From: Linnemannia schmuckeri
Lineage: Eukaryota > Mortierellomycota > Mortierellomycetes > Mortierellales > Mortierellaceae
Assembly (NCBI GenBank): GCA_029449235.1
Contig: JANATG010000007.1
Span: 868,001-932,000, forward strand
Direction: 5' to 3'
DNA: 64,000 bases
Below, in pieces: positions 58,178-64,000 of this stretch (within the stretch, counting starts at the first letter, position 1; every line of letters begins with the position of its first letter). Under the pieces are notes generated by a model. It was given only the letters and a program-made list of their open reading frames with translations. It ran no database searches and was not told where the DNA came from. The position numbers and the translations under genes are program-made.

Positions 58178-60067
58178 ATGTCCTCAGTAGTCACCTCAGG
58201 TGTATCCTCCGCGGTCATCGTCCAAATCCTGAAGCGGCTCCTGACCCGGACCAATGTTGCCAAGATCCTCGGCACCTACCTGATTTATCTTACGCTCAAG
58301 TACCGCAAGACAGCATACGGTATTCGCATTCGCACTGATCTCCCTGGTCCCGCGGGCCTCCCCTTCCTTGGAAACACTTACCAGCTGGTCTTCTTGCCCC
58401 GCAACGAGATTCTCCAGAGACAGACCGCCAACCACGAAAAGTATGGTCCCGTTTACACAATGACCATCCCTGGTATTGGGCGTATTGTCAACATCTTGGA
58501 TCCCGAGATGATCGACCATGTGCTTCGAGTCAACTTTTGGGCCTATGAGAAGGGTCCCTTCTTGCGCACTCAACTTGGACCCCTTGTCGGCGGAGGTAAG
58601 CAAATCATAAAGGCCTTATTTTGGTTGCTCACATTGTTCCTTCATTCATTTGCATGCATGCATGCTTGCAGCATACTAAGACACGTGTACAATCTCGTTC
58701 TCTTTTTTTTTACGACTTTTACAGGAATATTTGGTGCGGATGGACATCAATGGAAGTGGCAACGCAAGTTAGCTTCGCACATATTCAATGTCAAGAGTTT
58801 TAGGTCCTACACGAGTACCGTCTTTTGTAAGGAGGCCGACTTAGTCATTGACTACCTCAACATCAAGGCTGACCGCGGAGAGATTGTCGATCTCCAGGAT
58901 GTCTTCTACAAGTACACCTTGGGTACGTTCTTTCTGTACTCGTCAGAAGTGTCACGGCTCCACAGAAAAACAGAGCAGTAGTGTGGTCCTAACCCACCAC
59001 ATACAATTAATTGCTAAATAGATTCCTTTGGAGAGATTGCATTTGGACAGTCATTTGGATGCCTCGACAGACCGGGAGATGAAGTGCCCTTCGCAGCAGC
59101 ATTCGACCGCCTCAACCAAACCCTTTCCGAGCGATTCATCTCGCCCATGTTCAAACTCATTTCCTGGTATAGGGGTCACGCTGATACCATCGAACGCGAT
59201 AGCAAGATCGTCAGCGACTTCACATACGAGATCATCCGACAGCGTCGTGAAGAGGGTCACGGCAAGGACCACAAGGATCTCATGCAGTTGTTCATGGAGG
59301 CACAAGACGAGAACGGCGAGGCGCTCACAGATGAGATGCTCAAAGACACGATGAACAACTTTATTCTGGCAGGTCGTGACACCACCGCCCAGGCACTCTC
59401 TTGGATGTTCTATTTGATTCACCGCGAATCTGCCGACAAGACTGTGTTGGAGAGACTAAGGGATGAGACGGAGCAGGTTCTTCAGGGGTCCCTTCCAACA
59501 TACGAATCGACTAAGCAGCAAAAGTTTGCTGAGGCTTGCTTCTATGAAGCCCTGAGGTTATACCCCTCAGTGCCCAAGAACATGAAGACTTGTGTCGAGG
59601 ACGATGTCTTGCCTGGCGGTGTCCGTATCTACAAGGGTGAGAGAATCGGATGGAGCTCATATGCTATGGGACGCAGCACGGCTGTCTGGGGACCTGATGC
59701 CAAGGAGTACAAGCCTGAGCGCTGGCTTTCGGGCGAAAAACCTTCTCAGTCCAAGTTTGTGTCCTTCCACCTCGGACCACGCACATGGTAAGTTGTTTGA
59801 GACCCTTGTCAAACCATGATTTCACACATTGCGTTATTTTTGCCCAATCGTCTAACAATTTGCTTTGTTCATCTGTTCTTGTTCTTTTGCAGCTTGGGAC
59901 AAGCGTTCGCTACGATTGAGGCGATCACGCTGATGTCTATGTTGGTGGGGCGCTTTGATTTCAAGTTAGTGGATCCCAAGAAGGAGCCAGCCTATGTTCC
60001 TTCCCTGACCATGCCCATGGACAGCGGTCTTCCTGTGCGTGTCACTCGTCGTAACCCTAAGGCATAG
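58178..60067 (+). CDS. Cytochrome P450 monooxygenase (CYP4/CYP52-like clan)
   Basis: Exons 58178-58595, 58725-58922, 59022-59787 and 59893-60067 join in phases 1, 1 and 2; 518 residues. A hydrophobic N-terminal helix (residues about 25-45) would anchor it in the ER, followed by the proline hinge DLPGPAGLPFLGN. Motifs: I-helix LAGRDTTAQALSW (about 322), K-helix EALRLYPSVPKN with the ExxR pair (about 381), PERW, and the haem loop with GPRTCLGQAF where the cysteine codon (about 461) is split by the last intron. The IGFGEIAFG-like segment (DSFGEIAFGQSF) and the I-helix resemble fatty-acid omega-hydroxylases of fungi, so a lipid or alkane substrate is plausible but not shown. The gene sits 218 bp upstream of the tRNA-binding protein gene in the same direction. 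Confidence 0.93.
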
Positions 60068-60095
60068 AGTAACGGAGATATTATTGTCGAAGGAA

Positions 60096-60101
60096 AATAA
60101 A
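60096..60101 (+). terminator. Poly(A) signal of the P450 gene
   Basis: AATAAA lies 29 nt after the P450 stop codon, within the 218-bp gap before the next gene. Confidence 0.45.
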
Positions 60102-60285
60102 TCGCAGTGTGCTCGGACCACCTTCCAACTGGGCGCGGTCCCCTTAAGTTTTTTTTTACTTCTCTTTTTTTTTTTTCCCTTTCGAGGCGAGAGCAAAAAA
60201 ACAAAACACAAAAGGCGTTCTCTTTCTCTCTTTTTCACCTACACTCAGGACTCTTCTCCTTTCCCTCTGACATAAAGACTCAAGA

Positions 60286-62547
60286 ATGCCATCGCCGGCA
60301 ACACTACCCAGAAGCTCATGCTCATGCTCAAGCTCCCGATTGCTAACCTCCATCCGCTGCACCAGATCCTCATCGGGCCTTAGGACTGTTGTCACAAGCA
60401 AAAAACAGCCCATGGTGCTCCAACAGTGTCGCCTCGGACACTCCTGGATCTCGGGACACCCACACAGTCTCCTCTACAAACCCGCCACGGCTGCTAACCA
60501 AGCGTCATCCAAGAGCATTACAGGATCCTGTGGTAACGGGAACAGTGTCAACACGGGGACCGGACTACCAAGCAGCGGCTCCAACTACAACCACAACAAC
60601 AACGGCAACAGCAGTTCGTCCTCATTCCTGGATTTTGCGGGCAATAGCCGGTATCAGGCGTACACTCTTGCCCGGTTCTCGACCCTCTCAGTGGCGTCTT
60701 CCTCGATTTCATCATCCTCTTCTTCTTCATCGTCGTCGTCGACTTCGGGTCAAGCTGGTTCTTTAGGGTCTCAGGTTTCTGGATCGTCCTCGATTCGGCA
60801 AGAGCCGACAGGCAGCTCCTCTGGCCGCCATAATGAGGACAGAGCCCATTCAAACCCAGCAGATGCACAGTCACCCGAAACATCATCCACATCAACAACA
60901 CCCACTACTTCCTCCTCGACCACCGCATCATCATTACCTACATCATTACCATCATCATCCACAACAAAAAAGGAACACGACGACACTGAGGACGCCTGGG
61001 CTGTCAACGAGAGCTATTCAGGTCACGCGTCATCGTCTAATCCACCATCAGCCGATGACAGCAGGGGCGACTCCTCAGGGATATCCTTCCGCCAAGATGT
61101 GGCCTCTTCCAAACCTGGAGACCCTGCGGCTATCGATGCCTCATGGCGCCGAACATCCGATTCTATCCCCTCAGTTCCTTTCTCAGGTAGCTCTGTCCTG
61201 TCTCCTTCTTCTTCCTCGTCTTCGTCGTCAAGTAAGGCTGGGGGATTGGATTTGAGTTCAAGTACACTGGTCCAGCAAATGCTTTTCAAGGAGCGGGCGC
61301 CTCATGCTGATAGATCCGAGGACGACAATGGCAGGTCAAAACAGGACCAGCAGCAGCATTCCAAAGAAGGTAATTCGAGCAATCATCGTTCAATTGACTG
61401 GGACGATGACGACGACCACGACAACCACATGGAGCGGAGACAGAACCAAGCCAGAGGATGAGACATCGACCCCTCTGCTCAATTTTTTTGGGCGCCCACT
61501 TGGACTATCGACATTTTTGTTGGTTTTGCGACTATGCTATGGTTCTTTGTGCCTCTTGCAATAAAGCACTCAATTGCCTAATTGATTTGGTTGCCTTGAA
61601 GGTATATCTGCACTCTTGGTTCCGCAAGGCCAATCGAACATCGACACTCATCGTCTTTCCCCCCAAAATCGGCTATTTTTCATAACGATAGAATCCTCGA
61701 CGACCCAAAATCAATCTTCACCTACGACCAATTCAACAACCGCAAGTCCTTCTCTTGCATCCATGTTGTTGAATCAATCGAGCGGTGACGCTTCCGAATT
61801 ACGCAAGGATAATAAGGTTGCTCAACAACAACAACAACAACAGCAGTCGAAGGCTGCACCTGCTCAGGGTGACGAGGATCATATCTCGAAGTTGGACATT
61901 CGCGTTGGCATTGTGCGCTCGGTCACTGCACACCCCGATGCCGAGTCGTTGTATATCGAACAAGGTTAGACACAGTGGTGGTGATGATGATGGACATGAA
62001 TATTTGTAAATGTGCATTTGTCAGTAGGAGATGGCCTATTGCTTTTTTGTACAAATGGATGACTAATAGAGAGGATGCTCCTGTTTCTTGTTGGTAATCG
62101 ATAGTTGATGTGGGAGACAAGGATAATGGTGAGGCCAAGGAGCCAAGGACGATTGTCAGCGGCCTGGTCCGTCATGTTCCGAAGGAATATCTGGAGGGTC
62201 GAGCAGTGATCGTGGTAGGAAACATGAAGCCATCAAAGCTCCGAGGAGTGATGTCTCAGGGCATGCTGTTGTGTGCGATGGAGCAGGACGAAAAAGGAGA
62301 GGTGATCAAGGTTGGCCTGTTGGAGCCAGCAGAAGGTAGTCAGGCCGGGGACAAAGTCACGATTGAGGGCTTCACTGATTTGGAGACTGTCCCTGCGGCG
62401 GTATTGACACCCAAGAAGAAGTGGTTCGAGAAATCTAGGATTCATTTCTCTGTGCAGGATGGTGTGGCCTATTACAAGGGATCACCCTTCAGGACTGTTC
62501 AGGGACTGGTCCGCTGTAAGAGCATCTCCATGGGAGAAATCTCGTAA
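60286..62547 (+). CDS. EMAPII/Arc1-type tRNA-binding protein with long Ser-rich N terminus
   Basis: Exons 60286-61369, 61692-61964 and 62105-62547 join in phase 1 twice; 599 residues. The C-terminal 180 residues are the EMAPII-like tRNA-binding fold: LDIRVGIVRSVTAHPDAESLY, then RTIVSGLVRHV, KLRGVMSQGMLLCA, and a terminal half with KYYKGSPFRT-type loop (AYYKGSPF) and LTPKKKWFEKS. This domain occurs in Arc1, AIMP1 and TyrRS partners and delivers tRNA to aminoacyl-tRNA synthetases. The first 390 residues are Ser/Thr-rich and disordered, with a start (SSCSCSSSRLLTSIRC) like a mitochondrial presequence. The GST-like domain of Arc1 is absent. If intron 1 is retained the protein stops at 61461 without the tRNA-binding domain. 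An in-frame ATG at 61763 would give a 214-residue form with the whole domain. Confidence 0.85.
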
Positions 62548-63390
62548 GTTTTTAGTGTACTGAAAGCATAAAAATTCTTCAAAGCATCGAAATTGATATC
62601 GCCACGGAGCAAGAAGATGACGGGAGCCTGGGACTCGATTGGCCATAGGCGGATCTATGTCACATGGAGATGGTTCGTTCTTTTTTGCTGTTATTGTTGC
62701 AGTGTGTGTTTTCTTTCAATTTGGTTGGTTATCCAAGCAAGGGACGAAAAGGGACGAGAACACGAAAAACTAAGCAAACAGACGACAGATGGACGAAAAA
62801 AGGCGAGCTGTGGCTGCCTGGACCCAAGTAAGACTGACTGAGAGAAATGAAAGCCAGCAGAAGATGAAAAAGATTTTGACTCTCCTCCAGAAATGGCGCC
62901 ATCGCTCTGCCCGAAAATGAGAAACATCGCCTTGCCAATAAGTAGTCACATAGCACACCATTGACAGTTGTTGACTGGTACCACAACTCATACAAAAGAA
63001 GGCGACAAAGAGACCTCGACCCCTCATTCCTTCGCCCAACTTCCTCTCTCCCTCTCTCCCTCCCTCTCTCCCTCCCTCTCTCCCTCCCTCTCTCCCTCCA
63101 TCACTTCTCCATCGCCCCCTCTTCACTCTCTTTCCTGATCATAAACACTCTCTCCACTCTCTCCACTCTCTTCTCTCTCATACTACCTCTACTCTCTCTA
63201 CTCTCCTCACGAACACACACTTTCCTTCACACGCCGTAACGTCAATCCTTCGTGCACTCTATCTCTTTCTCTCTCCCTCACTCACTTCTCCACTTTCACT
63301 CCTTTGTTCATTCGACTCCCCTTTTGATACCCCCCTCCTGCTTTTCCCTTGCATACACACATACACATACACATACGCCTACCCTTGACT
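62548..63390. promoter_or_regulatory. Intergenic region and promoter of the F-box gene
   Basis: No gene is recognised. The stretch from about 63000 to the ATG is CT-rich and includes a 12-bp satellite; this is likely the core promoter and leader of the F-box gene. Confidence 0.5.
63042..63099. repeat. 12-bp satellite (CTCTCTCCCTCC)n
   Basis: About four to five tandem copies of CTCTCTCCCTCC, all pyrimidine, about 300 bp before the F-box start codon. Confidence 0.9.
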
Positions 63391-64000
63391 ATGGCACACC
63401 GCTCTCCTTCACCATCCCCTGCCCCTGTCGATTCAACTGACTTGTTAGCCCCTTCCCTGTGCCTGAACCCAGATGCAATTGCCGATCTGGCCCCTGTTCA
63501 ACCCTCAGAACACAACCTCCTCCCCTCCACCTTCCCCACTCTCACCTGGTCTGAACAGTCTTCCCTCCACCGCAACGTCTCATTGGGCGAGAAGCGCCTG
63601 TGCTACCGCCACCGCCCTGATCTCAGGTCCAAGCGGGCTGCAGATGAGTTCCAGCTTGAAGAGTTGCAACAGGTACAATATCTCCTCTCTTTCACTCTTC
63701 TTTTTTCAATCCAAACTAATCGTTGTCGTGTGTTCCATTACTATCCTTTTGCATGTTTAAATGTGCACGGTTCATGTCGTCTATCCCAAAATGACTAACA
63801 ACACTTATTCTCTGTGCACTCTTCCTTCCTCCCTTTGACAGGACATTAAGTTGCTCCCTAGCCAAGATCAACAGATTATCTCGCACATCTGGTCCCTCTT
63901 CGGATCTGCCCCAGCGAGCCATCGTCAGCTTGTCCTCAGCGGCCTCTTGACCCAGTGCTGCGTCCCCCAGCTCTCCTTCCTCTCCAACCACCTTCAACCA
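63391..64000 (+). CDS. F-box/WD40-type protein, Cdc4/Pop1-like (3' partial)
   Basis: Exon 1 is 63391-63672, with the ATG directly after a CA-rich leader; exon 2 starts at 63842 and runs off the window, so only 147 codons are visible. Exon 1 is disordered and includes GEKRLCYRHRPDL. Exon 2 reads LLPSQDQQIISHIWSLFGSA, then HRQLVLSGLLTQCCVPQLSF and LSNHLQP. This block (RxxLLxGLLTQCCxPQLSxLS) is the dimerisation segment that precedes the F-box in Cdc4, Pop1/Pop2 and Fbw7, substrate receptors of SCF ubiquitin ligases. The F-box and WD40 repeats would follow beyond base 64000 and are not seen, so the assignment is from the N-terminal block only. Confidence 0.75.

Noticed and set aside
53183..62547. 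Secondary-metabolite gene cluster suggested by a P450 next to a transporter
   Set aside because: No backbone synthase, methyltransferase or cluster regulator is present, and the other neighbours are housekeeping genes.

Overview
The window is nuclear DNA of a filamentous fungus. Most genes carry short spliceosomal introns (about 90-170 nt, GT-AG). The gene set is fungal: a Mdm33/She9 mitochondrial protein, a Pmc1-type Ca2+-ATPase, a fungal Na,K-ATPase-like pump, a Yap/Pap1-type bZIP and a proteinase A. Together with Ser/Gln/Asn-rich low-complexity proteins and long pyrimidine-rich leaders this suggests an early-diverging lineage such as Mortierellomycota. That placement is an inference from protein style, not from a search. 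Exon models were built by hand from reading frame, splice sites and family alignment knowledge; all intact models close in phase.

Layout, left to right. 1-1793: 3' part of a kelch-propeller membrane protein (+). 1794-9622: 7.8 kb without a gene, rich in simple repeats and polypyrimidine/polypurine tracts. 9623-12405: Pap1/Yap-type bZIP factor (+). 12406-15048: gene-poor, with tRNA-Gly(GCC) (-) and possible decayed coding traces. 15049-16258: BUD32 (-). 16468-18728: Nsp1/Nup62 nucleoporin (-), sharing a 633-bp divergent promoter with MDM33 (+, 19362-21491). 22868-26830: PMC1-like Ca2+-ATPase (+). 27957-29723: C2H2 zinc-finger protein (+). 30483-30710: small protein (-). 30711-38506: 7.8 kb gene-poor block with satellites and a degenerate repeat array. 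38507-39670: Ser-rich protein of unknown function (+). 42697-45382: Csk1/CDK20-like kinase (+). 46981-49104: broken amino-acid permease (+). 49514-51428: Pep4-like aspartic protease (-). 53183-56923: Na,K-ATPase-like P-type pump (+). 58178-60067: cytochrome P450 (+). 60286-62547: EMAPII/Arc1-type tRNA-binding protein with a long Ser-rich N terminus (+). 63391-end: 5' part of a Cdc4/Pop1-like F-box protein (+).

The genes do not form an obvious cluster. Thematic links are calcium and cation transport (two P-type ATPases), mitochondria (Mdm33 and the possibly dual-targeted tRNA-binding protein), tRNA biology (Bud32 of KEOPS, the tRNA-binding protein, tRNA-Gly) and amino-acid supply (vacuolar protease beside a dead permease). 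I found no CRISPR array, rRNA, clear transposon or secondary-metabolite cluster. The points most worth following are the multiply broken permease, the alternative start of the tRNA-binding protein, the 4-nt and 21-nt coding exons of the nucleoporin, the diverged glycine loop of the CDK-like kinase, and an unexplained degenerate repeat at 32.6-32.95 kb.
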